Source: Acidobacteriota bacterium (GTDB lineage: Bacteria; Actinomycetota; Actinomycetes; Actinomycetales; Microbacteriaceae). From it: 64,000 nt of DNA. Positions 1-8,693 of this stretch are shown one piece after another (the first letter of the stretch is position 1; each line of letters begins with the position of its first letter). A program made the translations under genes and the position numbers. The DNA is taken from contig JABBOD010000006.1 in assembly GCA_019351995.1 (NCBI GenBank), positions 24,719 through 88,718 of the forward strand, written 5' to 3'. The notes beneath the pieces are model-generated. The model was not told the DNA's origin, did not search any database, and was given only the letters and a program-made list of their open reading frames with translations.

Positions 1-604
1 AGCTGACTCTCTCGAGCAGCCACCTCCCGTCGAAGCCGATGGCCGCATCCGAGATGGCGACGGGGCGTTCGCAGTCGGGGTCATGGCGGCGCACGGCGGC
101 GAATCCGCGGACCTCCATCGAGGCCCCGAGCGCGATGGCCCGTTCAACGGTCTGCTCGAGTACGGGGACGAGGAGCGATGCGAGGGAACGCTCGCCGCGC
201 AGTTCGCGTGCGCGCTGCACGCGCACAACCGACTCGCGGAGCGCGGGAAACGTCGACCAGGCGACGAGCAGGGCTCGCGCGACGGTTCTGACCGGTCCAC
301 GGATGGATCCACGCGTGAGCAGGGCGCGCACATCGATCACGACCCCGATCAGGCCGACAAGCAGGATGGCGGTCGCGAAAGGCAGCGCGCCGAACACCGC
401 ATTCGCGATCCCACCGCTCGTGATCGGGCCGAACAGTTGGATACCCACAAACGGTCCGGGAAGGGCAACCCGCGGCAGGTTGACCAGCAGAAGCCCGTCA
501 CCGGACCCGCCGCCGAAGATCATCCGGTACACAACCCGAAGTGCCACGAAACCGACGGCGACGAGCGCGGTGGTCCGCAGCGTCACGAGTCGGCTCCGCG
601 GCAT
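1..604 (-). CDS. Energy-coupling factor transporter, EcfT-EcfA fusion (partial)
   Basis: Partial; the gene runs off the left edge of the window. I translated it directly from the minus strand. The visible ~201 residues start with ATG at 604, which overlaps the stop of the upstream lipoprotein gene by one base. The first ~120 residues hold several hydrophobic segments (about 11-28, 72-92 and 105-118). A charged region follows with QRARELRG and later MEVRGF, which resemble the two ARG coupling motifs of EcfT. The sequence then runs into SDAAIGFDGRWLLERV, typical of the start of an ABC ATPase domain, so the full protein is probably an EcfT-EcfA fusion. Role: membrane coupling and ATP hydrolysis for vitamin uptake. 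The DUF4430 lipoprotein and metF upstream make cobalamin a reasonable but unproven substrate. Confidence 0.7.
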   Translation of the reverse strand, partial: MPRSRLVTLRTTALVAVGFVALRVVYRMIFGGGSGDGLLLVNLPRVALPGPFVGIQLFGPITSGGIANAVFGALPFATAILLVGLIGVVIDVRALLTRGSIRGPVRTVARALLVAWSTFPALRESVVRVQRARELRGERSLASLLVPVLEQTVERAIALGASMEVRGFAAVRRHDPDCERPVAISDAAIGFDGRWLLERVS

Positions 605-1098
605 CAGGCGTGCGGTGAGGTGGTGTCGGAGCCCTGCGTGTAGACGAGCCCGAGCGATTCGCCGGCCGTGAGCTTCTGCGTCGAGACGCCCTCCTGCGCG
701 TAGGCCCATGCACCGTTCGCGGAGGTCTTGACCCAGAGTGCCCAGTAGGCGGCGGACGGCAGTTTCGCACACGACTCCATGGCCGGGGACGGCAGGTTAT
801 CGACCCGGCAGACCACCTGATTCCCGTAGTCGGCGGTGCCAACGGTGGTGATCCCTGCGGCCTTCAGTACGTCCGAGGCCACGCCCGCCGGCCCACACGC
901 GTCGAGTGTCTTGTGGCCCAGCGATCCGAAGTTCACGATGACGGAGACCTGCGAGCAGGGGCCGGCATGCGCCGCCGACGGCGTCGGCGTGGATCCGGTC
1001 GTCGGGGTGCCGGCGCAGCCCGCCACGGCACCGACCATCAGCAGGGTCGCGGCGGCGACGGCGAGACTCGCAGGCGGGACGGGGCGTCGAAAGGTCAT
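604..1098 (-). CDS. DUF4430-like (transcobalamin-like) lipoprotein
   Basis: The 164-residue precursor has a classic lipoprotein signal peptide: MTFRRP, a hydrophobic stretch, then lipobox VAGC with Cys28 as the lipidated residue. A Thr/Pro/Ser-rich spacer follows. The mature part carries four further cysteines and a Trp/Tyr-rich end (WALWVKTSANGAW), like the DUF4430 domain found in transcobalamin-like proteins. It is probably anchored outside the membrane as a substrate capture or accessory protein for the adjacent ECF transporter. The start ATG overlaps the metF stop (ATGA), and the stop overlaps the EcfT start, so all three genes are probably translated as a coupled operon. The family call is from pattern recognition only. 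Confidence 0.65.
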   Translation of the reverse strand: MTFRRPVPPASLAVAAATLLMVGAVAGCAGTPTTGSTPTPSAAHAGPCSQVSVIVNFGSLGHKTLDACGPAGVASDVLKAAGITTVGTADYGNQVVCRVDNLPSPAMESCAKLPSAAYWALWVKTSANGAWAYAQEGVSTQKLTAGESLGLVYTQGSDTTSPHA

Positions 1099-2072
1099 GC
1101 GGAGATCTCCAGGGGGGCGAGGAGGCCCACCTCGCGAAGAACGGCGAGAGGAGCATCGGATCGATTGAAGGTGTACAGATGGATGCCGGGAGCCCCACCG
1201 GCAAGGATCTCGCGTGCCAGCTGCGCCGCGTGCGCCACGCCAACAGCAGCTTGATCATCGGACGCGCGAAGGTCCCGCAGCAGTCGCTGTGGCATGGCCT
1301 CCCCCGTGAGCTCCAGGATGCGATGTAAGCGCTTTTCGCTGAGCACCGGCATGATGCCCGGCAGGATCGGCATCGTGACACCGGCCGAGCGTGCCGCATC
1401 AACGAAGTCGAGGTAGACATCCGGCTCGAAAAACAGCTGCGTGATCGCCAGGTTGGCGCCGGCGGCCTCCTTCGCCACCAGGGTGTCGAGATCCTGGGAA
1501 CGGGACCTCGAGCGCGGGTGTCCGTTCGGGAACGCCGCAACCGCGATCGTGACCTTCCGCCCTGATCGGAGCCTCGTCCCGCCGGGGAAGCCCGGCATCG
1601 GGTGCGTCACGAACGGCTCACGTTCGGCCTGCACACCATGGATCAGCTGCACGAGTTCGCTTGCACTGCCGAAGTCGCCCAGAACGAGGTCGGCCTCGGA
1701 GACGCCGTCCGGCGGATCACCGCGCAAGGCGAGGAACCGCGTCACCCCGGCGTCCAGGAACTCGCGGACCAACTGCGACGCCTCGGCGAAGGACGATCCG
1801 ACCGCCGTGAAGTGCGCCATCGGCGCGACCGTGGTGTTCTGCACCAGATGACGCAGAAGGCCCAGCGAGACGCCGCGCGTCGAGCCGTTGGCACCGTAGG
1901 TCACCGAGATGAACTCCGGGCCAGAGGCGACCAACTCGGCCAGAGCGACCTCGAGCGCTTCCTCCGCCGCCGCCGAGCGCGGCGGGTACAGCTCGAAGGA
2001 GAAGCTCGGGCCCGACGGGGACGCGAGCGCGTCAGAATCGACGGGGGCGTCCCCGATCTCGTGTCCTGCCAT
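1095..2072 (-). CDS. metF: Methylenetetrahydrofolate reductase
   Basis: 325 residues. It reduces 5,10-methylene-THF to 5-methyl-THF, the methyl donor for methionine synthesis. The N-terminus has FSFELYPPRS, the conserved (F)E(F/L)xPP motif of the TIM-barrel MTHFR family. ALRGDPP, MPILPGIMP and QLFFEPDVYLDF are further family landmarks. I chose ATG 2072 because GGAGGG lies just upstream; an in-frame ATG at 2102 would add ten unlike residues. It is the first gene of a coupled operon with the DUF4430 lipoprotein and the ECF transporter. The ~125 bp upstream is GC-rich and could be a structured leader, but I could not match it to a known riboswitch. Confidence 0.93.
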   Translation of the reverse strand: MAGHEIGDAPVDSDALASPSGPSFSFELYPPRSAAAEEALEVALAELVASGPEFISVTYGANGSTRGVSLGLLRHLVQNTTVAPMAHFTAVGSSFAEASQLVREFLDAGVTRFLALRGDPPDGVSEADLVLGDFGSASELVQLIHGVQAEREPFVTHPMPGFPGGTRLRSGRKVTIAVAAFPNGHPRSRSRSQDLDTLVAKEAAGANLAITQLFFEPDVYLDFVDAARSAGVTMPILPGIMPVLSEKRLHRILELTGEAMPQRLLRDLRASDDQAAVGVAHAAQLAREILAGGAPGIHLYTFNRSDAPLAVLREVGLLAPLEISA

Positions 2073-2198
2073 CAGCCCTCCACCGGCTGCGCACGTGCGC
2101 ATCTCGTGGGGCGGGTGCCGGGCTCGGCTGTCGCTCCGCGCCGCATGTCACAGCGCTCAGCCCAGAGTACCCAACCCGCGCCGTGATGTTGCGCCGGC

Positions 2199-3725
2199 TT
2201 ACACCTTCGTGCTGGTTGCCGCACTCTTCAGCTGCTCGGCGACTCGCCCGCTCGCCATGACGGTCAGCCAGGTGCCCCGCTCGTCGTACCGGGTGTCGAT
2301 CACCCGCGCGCGCTCGTGAGCCAAGGCGACGATGTCCCCCCGGTCGAAGGGAACAAGCAGCTCCAACTCGACATCCGGATGCGGCAGCGCCTCCGCGATA
2401 CGTCTGAGCAGTTCGTCGACGCCCTCACCGGTCCGCGCACTGACGAAGACCGCAGTGGGCTCGAGGCCACGAAGCAACAGTCGCTGGTCGTCATCCAGCA
2501 GGTCGCTCTTGTTGAAGGCCACGATCTCGGGCAGGTCCCGGGCGCCCACCTCGCCGATCACATCGCGCACGGTCGCGAGCTGTGCGGCCGGATCGGGATG
2601 CGCGCCGTCGACCACGTGCACGATGACGTCGGAGTTGCCGAGCTCTTCGAGGGTCGAACGGAATGCCTCGACCAGCTGATGCGGCAGATTGCGCACGAAG
2701 CCCACGGTGTCCGAAAGCGTGTACAGCTGCCCATCGGGGGTCTCGGTGCGGCGCACCGTCGGGTCGAGCGTGGCGAACAGCGCGTTCTGGACCAGAACGC
2801 CGGCGCGCGTCATCCGGTTCAACAGACTGGACTTGCCCGCATTCGTGTACCCGACGATCGCGGCGCTGGGCACCTCGTGCCGGTCACGATTGGCTCGCTT
2901 GGCCTCCCGGGCCGGTGCGAAGCCCTTGATCTGCTTGCGCAAGCGCGACATCCGAGTGTGGATGCGGCGGCGGTCGAGTTCGATCTTGGTCTCACCAGGG
3001 CCGCGACTGCCCATTCCGTTGCCGGCGCCCACCTGGCCGCCCGCCTGACGGGACATCGACTCACCCCAGCCGCGGAGTCGCGGCAGAAGATACTCGAGCT
3101 GCGCGAGCTCGACTTGCGCCTTCCCCTCTCGGCTCTTCGCGTGCTGGCTGAAGATGTCGAGAATGACGGCGGTGCGGTCGATCACCTTCACCTTCACGGC
3201 GTCCTCGAGCGCACGACGCTGGCTCGGAGCGAGCTCCGCATCCGCCACCACGGTGTCGGCACCGAGGGACTGCACCACCATGGCGAGCTCGTCGACCTTG
3301 CCGCGGCCGAGGTAGGTCGCGGGATCCGGATGCGGACGCCGCTGCAGCAGGCCGTCGAGCACGACGGCTCCAGCCGTCTCGGCAAGGGCGGCGAGTTCAC
3401 GAAGCGAGTTCTCGGCATCCTCGAGTCCGTGGCCGGAGTAGACACCGATCAGCACGACATTCTCGAGCCGCAGCTGACGATATTCGACCTCGGTGACGTC
3501 TTCGAGTTCGGTCGAGAGCCCGCCGACCCTGCGCAACGAGGCGCGGGCGTCGCGGTCGAACTGGTCGCCGTCGTGATCCGTCGCAGCAGCGCCGTCGACG
3601 TCTCGGTCGAGACCCTGCGTCTGAAGCGCCTGCGCACCATCGAGGCCGAACCGGGTGATCCCGGCGGCCTGAGCACGCTCGCTGGCGAGCACGCGGTCGA
3701 GCATCTGATCATCGTGGGAGCTCAT
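2199..3725 (-). CDS. hflX: GTPase HflX
   Basis: 508-residue ribosome-associated GTPase that splits or rescues stalled ribosomes. The N-terminal HflX domain is glycine-rich in its middle, with GWGESMSRQAGGQVG and GPGETKIELDRR. The G domain follows: P-loop GYTNAGKSSLLN near residue 292, G3 DTVGF with the typical VRNLPHQLVEAF, and G4 NKSD near residue 403. It starts 42 bp from the divergent RsmC-like gene. A -10-like TAGGGT at 3735-3740 would give a leader of only about three bases. Place in the recA-miaB-miaA-dapF-hflX neighbourhood is normal for actinobacteria. Confidence 0.95.
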   Translation of the reverse strand: MSSHDDQMLDRVLASERAQAAGITRFGLDGAQALQTQGLDRDVDGAAATDHDGDQFDRDARASLRRVGGLSTELEDVTEVEYRQLRLENVVLIGVYSGHGLEDAENSLRELAALAETAGAVVLDGLLQRRPHPDPATYLGRGKVDELAMVVQSLGADTVVADAELAPSQRRALEDAVKVKVIDRTAVILDIFSQHAKSREGKAQVELAQLEYLLPRLRGWGESMSRQAGGQVGAGNGMGSRGPGETKIELDRRRIHTRMSRLRKQIKGFAPAREAKRANRDRHEVPSAAIVGYTNAGKSSLLNRMTRAGVLVQNALFATLDPTVRRTETPDGQLYTLSDTVGFVRNLPHQLVEAFRSTLEELGNSDVIVHVVDGAHPDPAAQLATVRDVIGEVGARDLPEIVAFNKSDLLDDDQRLLLRGLEPTAVFVSARTGEGVDELLRRIAEALPHPDVELELLVPFDRGDIVALAHERARVIDTRYDERGTWLTVMASGRVAEQLKSAATSTKV

Positions 3726-3734
3726 GTGTGGTTA

Positions 3735-3740
3735 ACCCTA
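3735..3740 (-). promoter_or_regulatory. Probable -10 box for hflX
   Basis: TAGGGT on the minus strand lies 9 bases before the hflX ATG, predicting a leader of about three bases. It shares the 42-bp divergent spacer with the -10 box of the RsmC-like gene. No clear -35 is visible. Confidence 0.4.
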
Positions 3741-3755
3741 GTTCCTGGTTTTCGA

Positions 3756-3761
3756 TAAGTT
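3756..3761 (+). promoter_or_regulatory. Leaderless -10 box, RsmC-like gene
   Basis: TAAGTT followed by exactly six bases and then ATG 3768, with no Shine-Dalgarno sequence. Transcription would begin at the A of the start codon. Confidence 0.5.
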
Positions 3762-3767
3762 CTCTGC

Positions 3768-4391
3768 ATGGTTCCCGCGGAGCACTACTTCTCGGCGTCG
3801 CCGGGAGGGGAGATGGTCACCCGCACCATCTCGGTGCAGCTGGCCGGCCGGCATGTTGATCTCACGACCTCAAACGGCATCTTCAGTCCCGAGCGGGTGG
3901 ATGGTGGAACGCAGATTCTTCTGGCGCACGTGCCGCCCCCGCCGCCGGGCGGTCACCTGCTCGACCTCGGCTGCGGGTGGGGACCGATCGCTCTCTCGTT
4001 GGCGTTGGAATCGCCGCACGCCACCGTCTGGGCCGTTGATGTCAATCAGCGCGCCCTCGACCTGGTGCGCCGCAATGCCGAAAGCCTCGGCCTCCCCAAC
4101 GTCAACGCCGTGACTCCCGACGATGTTCCCGATGACATCTCACTCACGACGATCTGGTCGAATCCGCCGATCCGTGTCGGCAAGAACGAACTGCACAGAA
4201 TGCTGTTGCACTGGCTGCCGCGGCTCGAGCCCGGCAGTGACGCGTGGCTGGTCGTGCAGCGCAATCTCGGCTCGGATTCCCTGCACCACTGGTTGCAGGC
4301 GGAACTGCCGGACGCCTTCGCGGTGACCCGTGCCGCGACGAGCAAGGGGTTCCGGGTCTTGCGGGCTCGCCACCGGATACTCGATCGATAG
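3768..4391 (+). CDS. Class I SAM-dependent methyltransferase, RsmC-like
   Basis: 207 residues. SAM-binding motif I is LLDLGCGWGPIALSLA near residues 64-79, and an acidic motif II (WAVDVNQRALDL) follows. The catalytic NPPIR near residue 132 is the N-P-P-F/I tetrapeptide of enzymes that methylate exocyclic amines of guanine or adenine, such as RsmC and RlmG. At about 207 residues it matches the single-domain actinobacterial RsmC-like proteins rather than the two-domain E. coli enzyme, so 16S or 23S rRNA guanine-N2 methylation is the likely role. The start is leaderless. It is divergent from hflX and convergent with dapF. Confidence 0.8.
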   Translation: MVPAEHYFSASPGGEMVTRTISVQLAGRHVDLTTSNGIFSPERVDGGTQILLAHVPPPPPGGHLLDLGCGWGPIALSLALESPHATVWAVDVNQRALDLVRRNAESLGLPNVNAVTPDDVPDDISLTTIWSNPPIRVGKNELHRMLLHWLPRLEPGSDAWLVVQRNLGSDSLHHWLQAELPDAFAVTRAATSKGFRVLRARHRILDR

Positions 4392-4448
4392 GGACGGCCG
4401 ATTCTGAGTGACGCCGCGACGCCATCGTCGTCTCGAGCGTCGCCGGAG

Positions 4449-5327
4449 CTAGATGCTCAGATCCCCGGAGAACACGAGTTCGGCCGGCCCGCTCAGCGCG
4501 ACGTGGTCCCCGGACGCGGTCGGGTACACCCGCACGCCCACGACACCGCCGGCCACCTCCACGCGCCAGACGTCGGGCGCATTCGCCCCGGCCCAGTGTC
4601 GGATGGCGAGGGCCGCCGCCGCCGCTCCGGTCCCGCAGGACAACGTCTCACCGCTACCGCGCTCATGGACCCGCATCCGGATCCGTCCGACACCGTCGAC
4701 GACGAGCGGTTCGGCGGGAACAACGAACTCGACGTTGGCACCGTTCGGCGGCGTCGGAGTCACGACCGGCGCATGGCCGAGGTCGATCGCGTCGAGTTCG
4801 TCATCGTCGGCCAGGGCGACCACGACGTGCGGGTTGCCGACGCCGATCGGCAGGCCGGGGCGGGCAACGTGCAACTCGGCTGCCGATACCGTCGCCTCGC
4901 TGTCCAGAATGACGAACGGACCGAGATCCACCTCGAATCCATCCGCGGTTCTGAGCAGCTCCCGCACGCCACCGCGGGTCCCGATGGCGACCGACTCCCC
5001 CTCGGCGAGCTCGATCAAGCCGTTCGCGATCAGGAAGCTGCCGAATACGCGGATGCCGTTGCCACACATCTCCGCGGCGCTCCCGTCGGCGTTGTGGTAG
5101 TCCATGAACCACTCGGCGGCGGGATCCTCGGCTAACGCCTCGGCGCCGACGTCGATTCTGGACGAGCGGACCGCGCGGATCACGCCGTCGGCGCCGACCC
5201 CGAAGTGACGGTTGGCAATGCCGGCGATCGCCTCGGTATCCAGGTCGATCTCGCCATCCGGGTCCGCGAAGAGCACGAAGTCGTTCCCGGTGCCGTGACC
5301 CTTGGTGAAGTGGAGTGTGGTGCTCAC
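4449..5327 (-). CDS. dapF: Diaminopimelate epimerase
   Basis: 292 residues. It converts LL- to meso-diaminopimelate for lysine and peptidoglycan. Both catalytic cysteines are visible in their motifs: MCGNGIRV (near residue 87) and SCGTGAAA (near residue 229). The N-terminus reads [16 protein letters not shown], with the family GxGNDF. I chose GTG 5327: TACCCT lies six bases upstream, giving a leaderless start, whereas the open frame extending to 5462 adds unlike sequence inside miaA. It lies just downstream of miaA (stop 5332) but seems to have its own promoter. dapA and dapB of the same pathway are elsewhere in this window. Confidence 0.95.
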   Translation of the reverse strand: MSTTLHFTKGHGTGNDFVLFADPDGEIDLDTEAIAGIANRHFGVGADGVIRAVRSSRIDVGAEALAEDPAAEWFMDYHNADGSAAEMCGNGIRVFGSFLIANGLIELAEGESVAIGTRGGVRELLRTADGFEVDLGPFVILDSEATVSAAELHVARPGLPIGVGNPHVVVALADDDELDAIDLGHAPVVTPTPPNGANVEFVVPAEPLVVDGVGRIRMRVHERGSGETLSCGTGAAAAALAIRHWAGANAPDVWRVEVAGGVVGVRVYPTASGDHVALSGPAELVFSGDLSI

Positions 5328-5331
5328 GGTG

Positions 5332-6279
5332 TCAGGGTATCGGCGCGGACGCACTCGCGCTGACCAGAACATCGCGAGCCGCCACGACGCGCTGCGGATC
5401 GTCAGCGTCGATCCAGTTGGTGGTGGTGAACCGGCCGAACCAGCCGACCTGCCGCCGCGCATATCGTCGGGTCAGCGATGCCGTCCGCTCAATCGCTTCA
5501 CTCTCGTCGATCTGGCCGTCGAGTTGGGCAATCGCCTGTGCGTAGCCGATGGCGCGTGCCGCCGTGACCCCCAACCCGGCGGGCCGCAGCGCATCCACCT
5601 CCGCGACGAGGCCGTTCCGCCACATGGCGGCCACCCGCTCATTCAGCCGCTCGACGAGAACGGAACGCGCCACGCGCAAGCCGATGGTGACGGTCGGGCG
5701 CCACAGTCGGCTTTCGCTGGGCAGCCCGGCGCCGAAGGGTTTGCCGGTAATGGCCACCACCTCGAGCGCTCGCACCAGGCGCCGACCATTGTGCGGGCCG
5801 ATCGCGTCCGCCGCCGCCGGGTCGAGCTCGTGCAGCCGGCGATGGAGGCTGCCGGGTCCGTGACTCCCGAGTTCCGCCTCCAGCGCGGCTCGTACATCAG
5901 GATCATGTCCCGGGAACTGGAAGTCGTAGAGAACACTTGACACGTAGAGACCGCTTCCGCCGACCAGGATCGGGGTGGCTCCCCGCCTCAGGATGTCGTC
6001 GATCGCCGCCCGGGCATCCAGTTGGTACCGAGCGACGCTGGCCTCCTCGCTCGGCTGGAGCACGTCGAGCAGATGGTGTGGGACGCCACGACGCTCGGCG
6101 AGCGACAGCTTGGCGGTGCCGATGTCCATGCCACGGTAGAGCTGCATCGCATCGGCGTTGACGACCTCGGCCGCACCGTCCGGGCCACTCCCGGCGCTCA
6201 GAGCCTCGGCGAGATCGAGGGCCAGAGCCGACTTCCCCGTTCCCGTGGCGCCGACGATCGCGACGATCCGTCGATCCAC
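5332..6279 (-). CDS. miaA: tRNA dimethylallyltransferase
   Basis: 315 residues. It prenylates A37 of tRNAs reading UNN codons; MiaB then methylthiolates the product. The P-loop GATGTGKSA is at residues ~8-16, followed by the family motif [18 protein letters not shown] chose GTG 6279, eight bases after the miaB stop; the open frame continues upstream to 6438 only with non-homologous, Pro/Arg-rich sequence. The pair miaB-miaA forms a tight operon that makes ms2i6A37 in two successive steps. Confidence 0.94.
   Translation of the reverse strand: MDRRIVAIVGATGTGKSALALDLAEALSAGSGPDGAAEVVNADAMQLYRGMDIGTAKLSLAERRGVPHHLLDVLQPSEEASVARYQLDARAAIDDILRRGATPILVGGSGLYVSSVLYDFQFPGHDPDVRAALEAELGSHGPGSLHRRLHELDPAAADAIGPHNGRRLVRALEVVAITGKPFGAGLPSESRLWRPTVTIGLRVARSVLVERLNERVAAMWRNGLVAEVDALRPAGLGVTAARAIGYAQAIAQLDGQIDESEAIERTASLTRRYARRQVGWFGRFTTTNWIDADDPQRVVAARDVLVSASASAPIP
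5334..5339 (-). promoter_or_regulatory. Leaderless -10 box, dapF
   Basis: TACCCT, six bases, then GTG 5327. The box sits inside the last codons of miaA, so dapF can be transcribed independently of the miaB-miaA unit. Confidence 0.5.
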
Positions 6280-6286
6280 GTGACGG

Positions 6287-7810
6287 TCAGACGGACGGGC
6301 GTCGGGACGGGAGACCGATGTTGACCGCGGTGCCCGATCCGGTGCTTGCCGCGCCGTGCGCGGGGATGGCACACGACTCGTCGGCCGCGCGATCGGAGGC
6401 ATCGCCGGCGCGAGTCCGACGTACGGGGAGCACATCACCAGCCGGTGACGCGATCAGGAAGTGCGGCGCCGTTCGGGTGACAACCACGGTGACCACGTCG
6501 CCGGGACGCGGGAGGTCTCCGCCTGCCGGCACGTCGAAATGCACCAAACGGCCGTCTTCCGCTCGGCCGGACATCCGCGCATTCACTCCGTCGCGACGTC
6601 CTTCGCCCGCCGCGACAAGCACCTCGACAGCGGTCCCGATCAGGCGCGCGTTCTCCTCGCCTGAGATGCGCTCCTGCAGAGCCGTGAGGCGCTCGTAGCG
6701 CTCCTGCACGACCTCCTTGGGCACCTGATCGTCATACTCGGCGGCGGGAGTACCGGGCCGAATCGAGTACTGAAAGGTATAGGCCGAGGCGAAACGAGCC
6801 TGTTCGACCACACGCAGAGTCTCCGCGAAGTCCGCTTCGGTCTCGCCCGGGAACCCGACGATGATGTCCGTGGTGATGGCCGCATTCGGAATGCGCTCAC
6901 GCACCCGCTCGAGGATCCCCAGGAATTTCTCGGAGCGGTACGAGCGTCGCATCGCTTTGAGGATGCGGTCGGAGCCGGACTGCAAAGGCATATGAAGCTG
7001 CGGCATGACGTTGCGGGTCTCCGCCATCGCATCGATGACGTCGTCGGTGAACGCCGCAGGGTGCGGACTGGTGAACCGGACTCGTTCGAGCCCCTCGATC
7101 TCACCAGCGGCGCGCAACAGCTTTCCGAAGGCAAGCCGGTCGCCGAACTCGACACCGTAGGAGTTGACGTTCTGACCGAGAAGTGTGACCTCGATGGCAC
7201 CGTCATCGACGAGCAGCTGCATCTCGCTCAGGATGTCGCCGGGCCGGCGGTCCTTCTCCTTGCCACGCAGGGAAGGCACGATGCAGAACGTGCAGGTGTT
7301 GTTGCAGCCGACCGAGATCGAGACCCATCCGCTGTATGTGGATTCCCGTCGCGTGGGCAGGGTGGACGGGAAGACCTCGAGCGACTCGAGGATCTCGAGT
7401 TGGGCCTCACCGTTGTGACGGGCGCGCTCGAGCAGAGCGGGTAGAGATCCCATGTTGTGAGTACCGAAGACGACATCAACCCACGGAGCCCTGTCGAGAA
7501 TGACGGACTTGTCCTTCTGTGCCAGACAGCCTCCGACAGCGATCTGCATGCCGTCGCGCTCGCGCTTCGTGCTGGCCAGGTGGCCGAGAGTTCCGTACAG
7601 CTTGTTGTCGGCGTTCTCGCGCACGGCGCAGGTGTTGATGACGACCACGTCTGCGGTCTCCCCGTCTGCCCGAATGTACCCGGCCGTCTCCAGCGAGCCG
7701 CTGAGTCGCTCCGAGTCGTGCACGTTCATCTGACACCCGAAGGTGCGCACTTCGTAGGTCCGCGGCCGATTGGTTGCGGCAGAGTCGGAGCGGGATTCGA
7801 GCATGGTCAT
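6287..7810 (-). CDS. miaB: tRNA-2-methylthio-N6-dimethylallyladenosine synthase
   Basis: 507 residues. This is a radical-SAM methylthiotransferase acting on i6A37 made by MiaA. The three N-terminal cluster cysteines lie in [16 protein letters not shown] and GGCLAQ. The radical SAM CxxxCxxC is in [20 protein letters not shown] domain follows near residues 375-445. The C-terminal ~50 residues are Ala/Arg/Ser-rich and look disordered, a common actinobacterial extension. TAGGCT ten bases before the ATG suggests a very short leader. Confidence 0.95.
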   Translation of the reverse strand: MTMLESRSDSAATNRPRTYEVRTFGCQMNVHDSERLSGSLETAGYIRADGETADVVVINTCAVRENADNKLYGTLGHLASTKRERDGMQIAVGGCLAQKDKSVILDRAPWVDVVFGTHNMGSLPALLERARHNGEAQLEILESLEVFPSTLPTRRESTYSGWVSISVGCNNTCTFCIVPSLRGKEKDRRPGDILSEMQLLVDDGAIEVTLLGQNVNSYGVEFGDRLAFGKLLRAAGEIEGLERVRFTSPHPAAFTDDVIDAMAETRNVMPQLHMPLQSGSDRILKAMRRSYRSEKFLGILERVRERIPNAAITTDIIVGFPGETEADFAETLRVVEQARFASAYTFQYSIRPGTPAAEYDDQVPKEVVQERYERLTALQERISGEENARLIGTAVEVLVAAGEGRRDGVNARMSGRAEDGRLVHFDVPAGGDLPRPGDVVTVVVTRTAPHFLIASPAGDVLPVRRTRAGDASDRAADESCAIPAHGAASTGSGTAVNIGLPSRRPSV

Positions 7811-7870
7811 CGTGGGCTCCAGCCTACGACCGCTTACGATCCTCGAGGGAATCGATCGCGAACGGCCGCC

Positions 7871-8680
7871 TCAACGGAATCGGACGGTGCTCCCCGGGGT
7901 CGCCGGGAGGGCATGGTCGACCGCGGCCCGGACCGTACTGCCTGAGTACCCACGCCGCATCAGGAAGGCGCTCAGACGGCGCACCGCCGTCTCTCGGTCG
8001 TAGGAGCGCAGTTGGGCCGCACGTTTGACGGCGACGTCGCGGGCTCGGCCGAGCTCGTCGCTCGTCTCGATCAAGTCGAGCGCATATTCGATCGCTGCGG
8101 GTGCGAGCAGGCGACGAGTCAGCTCAGCAGCGATCGCCGAGCGTCCGAGCCCCTTGCGCTCCTGGAGCGTGCCGACCAGATTCTGTGCGAGGGCCATGTC
8201 GTCGATGAGGCCCACACCTTCGAGACGGTCGAGCTCGGACGCCACGGTCTCGTCGTCGAGTTCGCGAGCTCGAAGGCTGCGCTCGACTTCCCGCTTCGAC
8301 ATGCCACGACGGGTGAGCGCCTGCATGCTGACACGCTCAGCACGGGCCTTCGCCTTCTCGGCTGCGGCGTCCTGCCGTTCCAGCGCGCTGCTCCCCACCA
8401 CATGACTCACCGTGTGATCGCGCGTGAACGCCTCGCCTTCCGCGGCCCCACTCGCGCGTCGCGCGGCAAGCTGCGCCTCGATCTGTGACTCCAACTCGCC
8501 GAACACCGAGGCCAAAGGACGAAGCTCCGCACCCGCAGGAGGTTCCACGCGCGGCGATTCGACGGTCGTCGGGTCCGACGAGGCTCGCCCCCCGAAGAGG
8601 TAGGTCACCCGCGCGAGCCCATCGCGTCCAGCTGACCCGCCCTCGGAGTCGCGAGCCCCGTCGAACTGTTTCACCGTCAC
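7871..8680 (-). CDS. recX: Recombination regulator RecX
   Basis: 269 residues. It binds RecA filaments and modulates RecA activity. The C-terminal two-thirds has the repeated three-helix pattern of RecX: MSKREVERSLRARELDDE, then VIEYALD-type helices and LRSYDRETAVRRLSAFLMRRGYS. The N-terminal ~100 residues are variable. I chose the start near 8680 (GTG, with a second GTG at 8674) because the recA stop is at 8694, and the longer frame would run inside recA with arginine-rich non-homologous sequence. It forms an operon with recA with 13 bp between them, the usual arrangement. Confidence 0.88.
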   Translation of the reverse strand: MTVKQFDGARDSEGGSAGRDGLARVTYLFGGRASSDPTTVESPRVEPPAGAELRPLASVFGELESQIEAQLAARRASGAAEGEAFTRDHTVSHVVGSSALERQDAAAEKAKARAERVSMQALTRRGMSKREVERSLRARELDDETVASELDRLEGVGLIDDMALAQNLVGTLQERKGLGRSAIAAELTRRLLAPAAIEYALDLIETSDELGRARDVAVKRAAQLRSYDRETAVRRLSAFLMRRGYSGSTVRAAVDHALPATPGSTVRFR

Positions 8681-8693
8681 GAGCGTCTCGCTT

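Noticed and set aside
39..671. Plus-strand open frames at the left edge
   Set aside because: The minus strand encodes an EcfT-like membrane protein with family motifs; plus-strand products are Arg/Ser-rich shadows.
2073..2198. SAM or cobalamin riboswitch before metF
   Set aside because: No recognisable core element could be aligned; kept only as a low-interest leader.
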